From: Gaiellasilicea sp963811885
GTDB taxonomy: Bacteria > Actinomycetota > Thermoleophilia > Gaiellales > Gaiellaceae
Reading direction: 5' to 3'
DNA: 64,000 bases
NCBI GenBank assembly: GCA_963811885.1
Contig: CAWETB010000015.1
Span: 248,001-312,000, forward strand
Position 1 is the stretch's first letter. The number at the start of each line of letters is the position of its first letter. Both the position numbers and the translations under genes were made by a program. The notes under the pieces were generated by a model that ran no database searches, was not told where the DNA came from, and saw nothing but the letters and a program-made list of their open reading frames with translations. Shown one piece after another: positions 47,027-55,144 of this stretch.

Positions 47027-47326
47027 ATGCCCGACCGTCTCGACACCATCACCGTCGCGCTCAGCCGTGGCGACGTCACCATCAGTTGGGAGGCAAGGCA
47101 GGCGCTCCTGGCGCGACTGCAGCACGTCAACGAGTCGTCGAGCCTTCGCGCCATGTTCGAAGCCGTCCGCGCCACCCGACCCGTCGAACTCAACCCGGCC
47201 CAACGCGCCACGCTCCTGGGCGTCCTCGACGAATGGACACTCGACCGCGACACCTGGGAGGGGATGCCGGAAGCGCTCCTCGAACTCCGCAACGCTCTCA
47301 GCGAAGACCTCGCCGACCTCGCGTAG
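47027..47326 (+). CDS. Hypothetical protein, 99 aa, paralogue of the 47597 product
   Basis: 99 residues, mostly helical and soluble. It begins MPDRLDTITVALSRGDVTIS and contains SLRAMFEAVRATRPVELNPA. Layout (beta-rich start, then three helices) and weak similarity match the product of the gene 270 bases downstream, suggesting an old duplication. The start is leaderless-type. No family recognised. Codon use is less GC-biased than in neighbours, a possible sign of transfer. Confidence 0.5.
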   Translation: MPDRLDTITVALSRGDVTISWEARQALLARLQHVNESSSLRAMFEAVRATRPVELNPAQRATLLGVLDEWTLDRDTWEGMPEALLELRNALSEDLADLA

Positions 47327-47344
47327 TCCAGACTCGCGCCGGCT

Positions 47345-47566
47345 TTAGAGGTCGTGCTGGTACTGAGACTCGACGAACAGCACCCCCGGCCAGACGAAGA
47401 GCGGGAGCGCCCACCAGCCGAGCGTGGCCGCGATCTCGACGAGCTGGTTCGCCACGATCGAGGCGACGAAGTACGCGACGACGAGCGCCGACAGGGCCAC
47501 GAGTCCGAAGACGAGCGCTTTCACAGGAGCCACAATGCCCGCGCGATCTCGTTCGCGCATCGTCAC
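47345..47566 (-). CDS. Small membrane protein with two spans, 73 aa
   Basis: 73 residues. A basic N terminus (MTMRERDRAGIVAP) is followed by two hydrophobic helices, ALVFGLVALSALVVAYFVAS and ATLGWWALPLFVWPGVLFV, and a short polar tail ESQYQHDL. It lies between the two paralogous small genes on the opposite strand. The start may instead be the GTG at the VKALVF position. Function unknown. Confidence 0.55.
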   Translation of the reverse strand: MTMRERDRAGIVAPVKALVFGLVALSALVVAYFVASIVANQLVEIAATLGWWALPLFVWPGVLFVESQYQHDL

Positions 47567-47583
47567 GGAGCTGCCCGATGGCG

Positions 47584-47589
47584 TAACGT
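47584..47589 (+). promoter_or_regulatory. TAACGT -10, second copy
   Basis: TAACGT, 7 bases, GTG 47597. It is the near-identical counterpart of the element at 47014. Confidence 0.5.
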
Positions 47590-47596
47590 CGCCGGC

Positions 47597-47888
47597 GTGG
47601 AGGTTGAGATCGTGACGTTGTCGCTCGGTCTTCAGCCGGTCGATCTCGCGTACGTCGACGTCAAGGAGATCCGCGACCGTCTCGTCGAGCCCGAGTCTCT
47701 CCGCTCAGGGGCTCCGCCACGTGCTGAGCAACGCGCTCGACTCAGGCCACGGCAGGATCGACGAGAGCCACCGTCTCGAACTCGTCACCACCCTCCAGGC
47801 GATCGAGAGCGAGCGCCCAGACTTCTTCTCGCCCGCACTCGGCCGGCTCTACGAGGCTGCGCAGGATCCGATCATCCCGACCGGCTAG
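47597..47888 (+). CDS. Hypothetical protein, about 96 aa, paralogue of the 47027 product (frameshifted)
   Basis: Starts VEVEIVTLSLGLQPVDLAYV and, after one extra base near 47695 is removed, continues SLSAQGLRHVLSNALDSGHG and ends DFFSPALGRLYEAAQDPIIP plus TG. The length and helix pattern match the protein at 47027. A perfect 9-bp hairpin follows its stop. No family recognised. Together with 47027 and the small membrane protein it forms an islet inserted between beta-lactamase-like sequences. Confidence 0.5.
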
Positions 47889-47900
47889 AGCCCTCGCCAC

Positions 47901-47928
47901 CGGGAACGGTCTGGTTGAGCCGTTCCCG
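47901..47928 (+). terminator. Hairpin after the 47597 gene
   Basis: CGGGAACGG (47901-47909) and CCGTTCCCG (47920-47928) form a perfect 9-bp stem with a 10-base loop, 12 bases after the stop codon. No U-run follows, so termination is likely Rho-assisted, or the hairpin has another role. Confidence 0.45.
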
Positions 47929-47983
47929 CGAGAAGCTCTATTCCGCGACGTACCCGCTGCGCCGCGAGCCGTCGACCTCCTAG
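47927..47983 (+). pseudogene. Remnant of a second beta-lactamase-like gene 3' end
   Basis: The last 19 codons read REKLYSATYPLRREPSTS and a stop. This matches the C terminus of the intact gene ending at 46641 (EKLYFATYPLLRSP). At DNA level about 35 bases align with mostly third-position changes, so it derives from a diverged paralogue, not a recent copy. Nothing upstream belongs to that gene. It marks the right border of the 1.3 kb islet. Confidence 0.55.
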
Positions 47984-49018
47984 CGGTCGCCGGCGATGTA
48001 GAACGCGGTCGCGACGGCGACGTACGCAACGATCAGGATCGTGCCCTTGAGCCTGCTCGAGCGGCCGTCGATGAGCAGGATCGACGTGACGACGACCGAG
48101 AAGGCGAGGGCCGCCAGCTCGATCGGGCGAAACGAGAGCGCGAACGGGTTGATCAGGAGCGCCAGCAGCGCCACCGCCGGGATCAGGAAGACCGCGACCT
48201 GCGCGCTCGAGGCGAGCGCGATCTCCGCGGCGAGCTTGATCTTCCCGCGGGCTGCGACGACGACGGCGCCGCCGTGCTCGGCCGCGTTGCCGACGATCGC
48301 GACGATCACCGCGGAGACGAAGAACTCCGACAGGCCGACCTCGTGGGAGAAGACCTCGAGCGTGCCGACGAGGATCTCCGCCACGAGCGCGGTAATGACT
48401 GTCGCGCCGGCGAGGACGACCAGAGCGAACTGCAACGACCAGCCCTCGATTTCCTCGTCGCTCGCGACGTGCATCGCCGCGTGCCGGCGCAGCGAGTACC
48501 ACGTCATTCCGACGTAGGCGAGCAGCAGCACGATCGCAATCGGGATCGAAAGCGCGACGAGGGTGTCACTGTCGGGGTCGCCGTCCCAGCCCGGGACCGA
48601 CGGGATCAGCAGGATCAGCGTCGTCGCGCCCACGAGCCCGAGCGCGATGAAGCTCGACCGGCGGTCGATCTCGCCGCGGCCGCCGAAGAAGAGCGAGAAG
48701 CCGAGGACGAGCAGCAGGTTCCCGATCACGGATCCGGTCAGCGAGCCACGCACGACCTCGTTCAGCCCTTCGTTGACGGCGAGCAGCGCGATGATCAGCT
48801 CGGGGGCGTTGCCGAAGGTGGCGTTGAGGAAGCCTCCGATTCCGGGGCCGGTGTGCTCGGCGGCGTGCTCCGTCGCCTCGCCGATCAGCCACGCGAGCGG
48901 GATCAACGCCAGGGCGGAGAGGACGAACTCGACGGTCTCGTCGAGGTCGAGCGCGTAGTGCATGAGGACGACGAGCGGCGCGAACGCCGACCGAGGCGAA
49001 GAGGATGCGGCGAACCAT
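47980..49018 (-). CDS. Ca2+/H+ antiporter, CaCA family (frameshifted)
   Basis: About 345 residues, eleven likely membrane spans. The two CaCA alpha-repeats are FLNATFGNAPELIIALLAV and AIVGNAAEHGGAVVVAARG, carrying the acidic residues that bind Ca2+. It exports Ca2+ in exchange for protons. The N terminus MVRRILFASV is in another frame from APLVVLMHYALDLDE; one extra base near 48988 explains this. The stop overlaps the beta-lactamase remnant. Confidence 0.9.
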
Positions 49019-49139
49019 GAACCGGCGATCCTACTGGCGGCTGGACAGTCGCTGGACGGTCGGACGCCCCGGCTCGTGCCTGAAAATCGGGCACTTGTCA
49101 AGTCTTGCGGGGCGCGTGGAGGGTGACCACAATCCGACC

Positions 49140-49553
49140 ATGGACGAGGCTGCACAGGCCCCCGTCGAGCTCCCTCTCCGGCCTCAGGACGAGGTCGAGT
49201 GCCGACGGTGCGAGGTGCACTGCGACAAGGTCGTCTACCCGGGAGCCTGCATCGAGCGCTCCTGCCCCTTCGTCTACGCGTACGAGGCCTGGGGCCACAC
49301 GTACGTCGGCTGCATGCAGCGCGTCTATGCGGTCGAGATCGATCTCGACCTGCTGCGCGCGGCCGAGGCGAAGCGCGAGGGCTTCGGCGGCATCCGCGCG
49401 ACCGGGGCGCCGCTGCCGATGTGCAAGGTCGAGGTGTCGCCCTGCTACGAGAGCCGCGGCGACGAGCTCGGCTGCCGCAATCCCGAGTTCCACGAGGTCC
49501 CGCTCGAGCGGCCGAGCTTCCGCGTGATCGCGCAGATCAACCCGGCGACCTAA
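49140..49553 (+). CDS. Cys-rich protein of unknown function, 137 aa
   Basis: 137 residues with ten Cys, eight of them in the first 110 residues. They occur as CRRCEVHC, CIERSCPFVYAYEAWG, VGCMQRV and CKVEVSPCYESRGDELGC. Spacing suggests two zinc or iron-sulfur knots. It has no signal peptide. ATG 49140 is the best start, with GGAGGG about 19 bases upstream being too far to count. The 3' end overlaps the convergent nfo by 17 bases. I do not recognise the family with confidence. Confidence 0.65.
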   Translation: MDEAAQAPVELPLRPQDEVECRRCEVHCDKVVYPGACIERSCPFVYAYEAWGHTYVGCMQRVYAVEIDLDLLRAAEAKREGFGGIRATGAPLPMCKVEVSPCYESRGDELGCRNPEFHEVPLERPSFRVIAQINPAT

Positions 49554-50415
49554 CCCGTTTCTTCGAGGTGCGCTTCACCCAGCGGCCGTGCAGGTCTCGC
49601 AGCTTCTGCACCTCGGCCGCGTCCGGGCCGTGGTCGTCCGGGCCAGGCGTCTCCATCAGGGCGGGTAGCCCCTGAACGGACTTGTGGGCGAGGAACGCGC
49701 CGAGCCGCTCGCCGAGCTCACCCTCGAGCACGTTCGCGTGCCGGTCGCGGTTCGAGCCGAGCGGTGCGGCCGCGTCGTTGACGTGCAGGGCGCGCAGCCG
49801 CTCGAGCCCGATCCGCGCGTCGACCTCCTTCAGCACCGCGGTCACCTGCTTCGGCTCGCCGACGTCGACTCCGGAGACGTAGAGGTGGCAGGAGTCGAGG
49901 CAGACGCCGAGCCGCTCGTGCCGGTCGAGCGCGTCGACGATCGCGGCGAGCTCGTCGATCGAGCGGCCGATCGTGCCGCCCGCGCCGGCCGAGTTCTCGA
50001 GCAGCAGCCAGGTCGTGTCGGAGCAGCGCTCGAGCACCTCCCGCAGCGCGGGCACGCAGCGCTCCAGCCCGGCCTCGAAGCCCGAGCCCAGATGCGAGCC
50101 GACGTGGAAGACGACGCCGTCGGCCCCGATCGCGCAGGCCGCGTCGACCGTCGAGCGCATCGTCTCGACGCTCTTGCCGTAGATCACCTCGTCCGGCGTC
50201 GCGAGATTGCAGAGGTAGAGCGCGTGCACGAGCACGGACCGGATCCCGAGCTCGTCGCGGCGCTCGCGGAAGCGCGCCAGATCCTCCTCCGCATGCTCGG
50301 GGAAGTGCCACCTGCGCGGGCTCTGGGCGAAGAGCTGCACGGCATCCGCTCCGATCTCGGCCGCGCGGTCGAGTGCGCCCTTGATCCCGCCCGAGCAATG
50401 AGCGCCGAAGAGCAC
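49537..50415 (-). CDS. nfo: Endonuclease IV (AP endonuclease family 2)
   Basis: 292 residues, TIM-barrel zinc enzyme cutting 5' of abasic sites in DNA. Landmarks are SVLVHALYLCNLATPD (first His), FHVGSHLGSGFEAGLER, LLLENSAGAGGTIG, CLDSCHLYVSGVDV, ALHVNDAAAPLGSNRDRH and LMETPGPDDHG. The trinuclear zinc ligands (His, Glu, Asp) fall in these segments. GTG 50415 is preceded by minus-strand TAGCCT and 6 bases. Divergent from gltX. Confidence 0.95.
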   Translation of the reverse strand: MLFGAHCSGGIKGALDRAAEIGADAVQLFAQSPRRWHFPEHAEEDLARFRERRDELGIRSVLVHALYLCNLATPDEVIYGKSVETMRSTVDAACAIGADGVVFHVGSHLGSGFEAGLERCVPALREVLERCSDTTWLLLENSAGAGGTIGRSIDELAAIVDALDRHERLGVCLDSCHLYVSGVDVGEPKQVTAVLKEVDARIGLERLRALHVNDAAAPLGSNRDRHANVLEGELGERLGAFLAHKSVQGLPALMETPGPDDHGPDAAEVQKLRDLHGRWVKRTSKKRVRSPG

Positions 50416-50420
50416 GCCGC

Positions 50421-50427
50421 TAGGCTA
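50421..50427. promoter_or_regulatory. Shared -10 core between nfo and gltX
   Basis: TAGGCTA contains plus-strand TAGGCT (50421-50426), 9 bases before the gltX ATG. It also contains minus-strand TAGCCT (50427-50422), 6 bases before the nfo GTG. The whole intergenic gap is only 20 bases, so both genes must use this site. Confidence 0.55.
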
Positions 50428-50435
50428 GCCGCCTG

Positions 50436-51696
50436 ATGTCCGTCCGCGTCCGCATGGCTCCGAGCCCCACCGGCTTCCTCCACATCGGCGGTGTCCGCAC
50501 CTTTCTCTTCAACTGGCTCTTCGCCCGCGGCCAGGGCGGCGAGTGCCTGCTGCGGATCGAGAACACGGACACGAGCCGCGAGGTCGCAGAGTCCGTCGAG
50601 CAGATCCAGAGCTCGCTGCGCTGGCTCGGGATCGACTGGGACGGCGAGGTCACCTTCCAGCTCGACCGGCTCGAGCGCTGCGCGCAGGAGGCGCGTCGGC
50701 TCGTCGACGAGGGCAAGGCGTACGAGGACGAGGGCGCGATCCGCTTCCGGATGCCCGACGAGGGCACGACGGCCTGGGACGACGCGGTCAAGGGCCGGAT
50801 CGAGTTCCCGAACGAGCAGCTCGAGGACCTCGTGCTCGTCCGCACGGACGGCCGCCCGACCTACAACTTCGCCTCGCCGGTCGAGGACTGGCTCGACGGG
50901 ATCACACACGTGATCCGCGGTGACGACCACGTCTCGAACACGCCCAAGCAGATCCAGATCCTGCAGGCGCTCGGCTCCGAGATCCCGACGTACGCGCACG
51001 TGCCGAACGTCTTCGGCGAGGACGGCAAGAAGCTCTCGAAGCGTCACGGCGCCGTCTCGGTGGACGAGTTCCGCGAGGCGGGGTACATCGCGCCGGCGCT
51101 GATGAACTTCCTCGCGCTGCTCGGCTGGGCGCCGGACGGCGAGACGACGATCATGTCGCAGGACGAGCTGATCAGGCGCTTCTCGCTCGAGCGGGTCGGC
51201 GCCAGCCCGGCGACGTTCGACTACGCGAAGCTCGACTGGATGAACGGCGTCTACCTCCGCGAGCTCTCGCCGGAGGACTACGCCGACACGCTGATCGGCT
51301 ACCTGCGCGAGCAGGGATACGACTGGCCCGACGAGCGGATCCGTGCCGCGGCGCCGATCGTGCAGGAGAAGATCGCGAAGCTGGGGGAGTTCCCCGAGTT
51401 CGCCGGCTTCCTCTTCCACGAGGTCGAGCCCGATCCGGCCCTGCTCGACCGAGACGTGCTGACGGCGGCCGCGGCGGCGCTCGACGAGGTCGAGCCGTGG
51501 GAGGCGTCGCGGCTGGAGGTGACTCTCAAAGCAGGTGACCGAGAGTCTCGGCATGAAGCCGCGCCAGTCGTTCCAGCCGATCCGGGTCGCGGTGACCGGA
51601 TCGAAGATCTCACCGGGGCTCTACGAGAGCCTCGAGCTGCTCGGGCGCGACGAGTCGCTCGCGCGGCTCAGGGCCGGGGCGGCGGCAGCGGCTTGA
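50436..51696 (+). CDS. gltX: Glutamyl-tRNA synthetase (frameshifted)
   Basis: About 420 residues, rather short for the family. Class I signature APSPTGFLHIGGVRTFLFN (HIGH) and KLSKRHGAVSV (KMSKS) are present. VIRGDDHVSNTPKQIQI and FAHVPNVFGEDGK-like YAHVPNVFGEDGK match GlnRS/GluRS. The anticodon-binding C terminus (SLGMKPRQSFQPIRVAVTG) follows in another frame. One extra base near 51531 (CAAAGCAGG) explains it. Whether it also charges tRNA-Gln cannot be told from motifs. Confidence 0.94.
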
Positions 51697-51835
51697 TCGG
51701 CGCGAGCGGATCGAGCGCGCGCTGGAACGTGATCCACGCCTGACGGCGGTAGCTCGCGCTCGGCGTCGGCAGGAACTTCTGGTCAGGCGTCCTCGGCCTT
51801 TTCCTCTCGTCCTCGGGTTGCCGGTCATTTCTCAT
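51668..51835 (-). CDS. Small basic, Pro-rich hypothetical protein, 55 aa
   Basis: 55 residues from ATG 51835: MRNDRQPEDERKRPRTPDQK, then FLPTPSASYRRQAWITFQRA, and a Pro-rich tail. The third codon positions are strongly G/C and composition looks coding. Its 3' end overlaps that of gltX by 29 bases on the opposite strand. TTACCT followed by 7 bases precedes the ATG. It is divergent from the lone receiver gene. No family recognised. Confidence 0.4.
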   Translation of the reverse strand: MRNDRQPEDERKRPRTPDQKFLPTPSASYRRQAWITFQRALDPLAPIKPLPPPRP

Positions 51836-51863
51836 TTTCAATAGGTAAACGAATGTCTACTGT

Positions 51864-51889
51864 CCTCCGGTACGCGCCGGAGGTACAGT
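51864..51889. promoter_or_regulatory. Inverted repeat and -10 upstream of the lone receiver gene
   Basis: CCTCCGG (51864-51870) and CCGGAGG (51877-51883) form an inverted repeat directly before TACAGT (51884-51889), which lies 10 bases upstream of ATG 51900. This is a plausible operator over a promoter. Confidence 0.35.
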
Positions 51890-51899
51890 GCGCGGCCTG

Positions 51900-52277
51900 A
51901 TGGACGTTCCCGGGGGGCGGCACGTCAAGGACGTGCTCGTGGTCGACGACGAGCGATCGCTCCGCCTGCTCTGCCGCGTCAACCTCGAGTTGGAGGGCCA
52001 CACGGTCCGCGAGGCAGCCACGGTCGCCGAGGCACGGCGGGAGCTCGAGCTGGCGACGCCGGACGTCGTCCTGCTCGACATCCATGTCGGCGCCGACGAC
52101 GGGCTGGAGCTCCTCGACGAGATCGCCGCGCTCGAGCTGCCGACGCGCGTGGTGCTGCTCTCGGGGACGAGCGAGGTCGGCCCGGAGCTGCGCGCGCGCG
52201 TCGACTCCGTGCTCGGGAAGCCCTTCGAGCTGCCGCGGCTCTCAGCCGCCGTCTCCGGCGGCCCACTGCTCCGGTAG
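51900..52277 (+). CDS. Single-domain response regulator (receiver only)
   Basis: 125 residues. A complete receiver: VLVVDDERSLRLL (acidic pair), phosphoacceptor Asp in VVLLDIHVGADDG, Ser/Thr in VVLLSGTSEV and Lys in LGKPFELP. No output domain. Such proteins act in phosphorelays or by binding a partner. No kinase is adjacent. It ends 11 bases before the peptidase start. Confidence 0.85.
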   Translation: MDVPGGRHVKDVLVVDDERSLRLLCRVNLELEGHTVREAATVAEARRELELATPDVVLLDIHVGADDGLELLDEIAALELPTRVVLLSGTSEVGPELRARVDSVLGKPFELPRLSAAVSGGPLLR

Positions 52278-52280
52278 GCT
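52275..52280 (+). promoter_or_regulatory. TAGGCT -10 element of the M3-like peptidase
   Basis: TAGGCT followed by 8 bases and GTG 52289, no Shine-Dalgarno sequence. The hexamer overlaps the stop codon of the receiver gene. Confidence 0.4.
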
Positions 52281-52288
52281 CGCCCGAC

Positions 52289-53798
52289 GTGAGCGTGACG
52301 GGGGTGAGGACGCCGGTCGAGTACGAGGAGCGCCTCGCGCGCTACCTCTTCGAGCGCTCCGAGGAGGGTCGCGCCGTCCGGGTGGGGGAGAAGGAGACCT
52401 CGGAGCAGGCGGCGATCGTCGAGCGCTACCGCGACCTCTTCTCACCCGGGCAGGTCGAGGTTCTACGCGAGGCCGAGAACGCGGCGGAGGGCGGCGAGCG
52501 CGAGCGCCTCTACCGCCTGCGCAAGACATGCGAGGCGGGGATCGTCTCGGCGGAGCTGGCGGCGCGCGAGGACGAGCTCGAGAACCGGATCCTGGCCGCC
52601 CGCGTCGACTGGCGCGACGAGGAGCTGCCGCTGCGGACCGCGCAGGCGAAGCTCGCCGTCCTGCCGGTCTATGCCGACCGGGACGAGCTGGGCTCGCTCG
52701 CGAACGCGGTCAGCGCGGGCTTCAACGACGACCGCCGCGATCTGCTCGCAGCCGGTGAGGCGCTCGAGGCGGAGCTCTCCGGCGAGCCCGACGCGATCGC
52801 GCGGAACGGCGAGGAGAAGGGAATCTCGCTGCACGAGCTGGAGCGGGCGCTCGACGCCGCCGCGCGCGCATCCACCGGCGCCTACGACGAGGCTGCGGGA
52901 GCGCTGGTTCGAGAAGCTGCTCGGCCCCGACCGCGCCGACGTCCCGACGTCGAACCACACGAGCTACCTCCGCCGGCTCTCGCCGCTCGAGCAGACGTAC
53001 ACGAAGGAGCGCGCGGTCGAGGTCTGCATGGCGACGCTGCAGGCGATCGGCCTGAACATGGACGAGATGCCCGGGATCCGGCTCGATCTCGACGACCGGC
53101 CGCAGAAGTCGCCGCGCGCCTGCGTGATCGCGTCCGACCCGCCGAAGGTCGTCCACCTGATCACGCGTGCCCAGGGCGGGCTGCACGACTACCAGGCGTT
53201 CCTCCACGAAGCGGGGCACGCGCTCCACTACGCGAGCGTCGATCCGGCGCTCCCGTACACCTTCCGCAAGATCTCGCGCGACCACGCGCTGACGGAGATC
53301 TACTCCTACATCGTCGAGGCGATCTCGCGCGAGCCGGGCTGGCATGCCGAGCACTTCGGGCTCGACGACGAGCAGGCGGCCGAGAACGCCGAGGCGACCG
53401 TCTTCCTCGAGGCGCTCCTCTTCCGCCGCTACGCCGCGAAGCTGCGCTACGAGCTCGGCTTCTGGGGCCGGTTCGCCGAGGACGGCGGCACGCCCGGCGG
53501 CTACTCCGAGTATCTGACGGAGGCGACCGGCATCCACTACCCGGCCGAGAACTACCTCTCCGACATGGACTCGGGGTTCTACTCGGCCGACTACCTGCGC
53601 GCCTGGATCCGCTCCGCGCAGCTCCGGCAGTACCTCGTCCGGGAGGTCGGGGAGGACTGGTGGCGCCGGCCCGAGACGGGCGAGCGGCTGCTCGCGCTCT
53701 GGCGCGAGGGGACGCGTCCGACGAGTGAGGAGATCGCCTCGCGGATCGGCTACGAGCCGTTCGACACCGGCCCGCTGCTGCACGAGCTCGGCGCCTGA
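52289..53798 (+). CDS. M3-like zinc metallopeptidase (frameshifted)
   Basis: About 503 residues. The N-terminal half is a long helical region. The catalytic half has FLHEAGHALHYAS (HExxH zinc site) with the third ligand expected in LTEIYSYIVEAI, as in oligopeptidase F/M3-type enzymes. No signal peptide, so it is probably a cytosolic oligopeptidase. The frame changes near 52905; one extra base is enough to join DEA-type helix and RERWFEKLLG. A promoter for the ABC operon follows its stop. Confidence 0.8.
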
Positions 53799-53811
53799 AA
53801 TCTGACTCAGG

Positions 53812-53868
53812 CGGGTCTTGACACTTGCCGATCGCGGCCGTACCTTAGACCTGAATCGGGTCTCAGGT
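53812..53868 (+). promoter_or_regulatory. Promoter of the ABC importer operon with flanking repeats
   Basis: Consensus -35 TTGACA (53818-53823), 17-base spacer, -10 TACCTT (53841-53846). The heptamer CGGGTCT occurs at 53812-53818, touching the -35, and again at 53857-53863 just after the start point. The second lies inside the inverted repeat AGACC/GGTCT. Paired sites around a promoter suggest a repressor, possibly the TetR regulator encoded downstream (inference). Confidence 0.65.
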
Positions 53869-53910
53869 TTGCTGCGGATCCGTCCATGTTTCCTCACGGA
53901 GGTCAGGGAG

Positions 53911-55119
53911 ATGCAGGCAAGGCACTGGCGTGGCGTCGCGGCATTCGCGGCGGTAACGACGCTCCTCGCGGCGTTCGCGGGCGGCGCGCAGGCTCGTACT
54001 GACGGCGGCAGCGGTGCAACCGCCGCGGCATCGTACAAGGTCGGGATCGTCTACTCGCGCACCGGCCTGCTGGCCGCATACGGCGCCGAGTACATCCAGG
54101 GTCTCCGCTACGGCCTCGCGTACGCGACCAAGGGCACGATGAAGGTCAACGGCCGCCCGATCGAGCTGACGATCGTCGACGACGGCACGGATCCGACCAA
54201 GGCCGTCGCAGCCGGTCGCGACCTGATCGGCAAGGGCTACAAGATCCTGGCCGGCAGCGTCTCCTCGGGCGTCGCGCTGCAGATGGCGCCGCTCGCCGCG
54301 CAGAACAAGGTCCTCTTCATCTCCGGCCCGGCGGCGACCGATGCCGTCACCGGGATCAACAAGTACACGTTCCGCTCCGGCCGCCAGACGTATCAGGACG
54401 TGAAGACCGCAGCCACGTTCCTGAAGGGCGTCGGCAAGAAGGTCACCGTCTTCGCGCAGGACTCGGCCTTCGGTGTCGGCAACTACGCGGCGGTCAACTC
54501 GATCGTCGGCTCGCAGGGCCACACCGTCGGCCGGATGCTCGTGCCGCTGTCGGCGCAGGACTTCACGCCCTTCGCGCAGCAGGTGAAGCAGGCGAACCCG
54601 GATCTGCTCTTCGTCGCCTGGGCCGGCACGACCGCGCCCGCGATGTGGCGCGCGCTCGAGCAGCAGGGCGCCTTCGGCGTCTCGAACAAGATCACGACGG
54701 GCCTCGCCGAGCGGGCGACGTGGTCGACCTTCGGTGACGTCGCTGCGAAGATCGACTTCCTCTCGCACTACGTCTACACGGCGCCGAAGAACAAGGTCAA
54801 CGACTTCCTCGTCACCTCGATGCGGAAGCGCGGCCAGGCGCCGGACCTGTTCACGCCGGACGGCTTCGTCGCCGGCCAGATGATCGTGCAGGCGCTGACG
54901 GGCGCGAAGGGCGACGACGTCGACAAGATGATCTCGGCGCTCGAGGGCTGGAACTTCATCGGCCCCAAGGGCCAGCAGTCGATCCGCCAGTCCGACCACG
55001 CCATGATCCAGCCGATGTTCCAGGTCAAGCTGGTGAAGCAGGCGAACGGCAAGTGGGCGCCGAAGGTCGTCGCCCGGATCAAGGGGCAGTTCGTCGCCCC
55101 GCCGGAGCCGAAGAGCTAG
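53911..55119 (+). CDS. ABC importer substrate-binding protein, branched-chain amino acid type (LivK-like)
   Basis: 402 residues. Signal peptide RHWRGVAAFAAVTTLLAAFA, then a type I periplasmic-binding fold (YKVGIVYSRTGLLAAYGAEY, VSSGVALQMAPLAAQNKVLF). No lipobox Cys is obvious. ATG 53911 has GGAGG 12 and AGGGAG 0-6 bases upstream. Though typed by homology as LivK, the following CoA ligase and hydratase genes suggest an organic or aromatic acid as ligand. Confidence 0.9.
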   Translation: MQARHWRGVAAFAAVTTLLAAFAGGAQARTDGGSGATAAASYKVGIVYSRTGLLAAYGAEYIQGLRYGLAYATKGTMKVNGRPIELTIVDDGTDPTKAVAAGRDLIGKGYKILAGSVSSGVALQMAPLAAQNKVLFISGPAATDAVTGINKYTFRSGRQTYQDVKTAATFLKGVGKKVTVFAQDSAFGVGNYAAVNSIVGSQGHTVGRMLVPLSAQDFTPFAQQVKQANPDLLFVAWAGTTAPAMWRALEQQGAFGVSNKITTGLAERATWSTFGDVAAKIDFLSHYVYTAPKNKVNDFLVTSMRKRGQAPDLFTPDGFVAGQMIVQALTGAKGDDVDKMISALEGWNFIGPKGQQSIRQSDHAMIQPMFQVKLVKQANGKWAPKVVARIKGQFVAPPEPKS

Positions 55120-55144
55120 AGCCGATTCCCTGACCTCGGGGATC

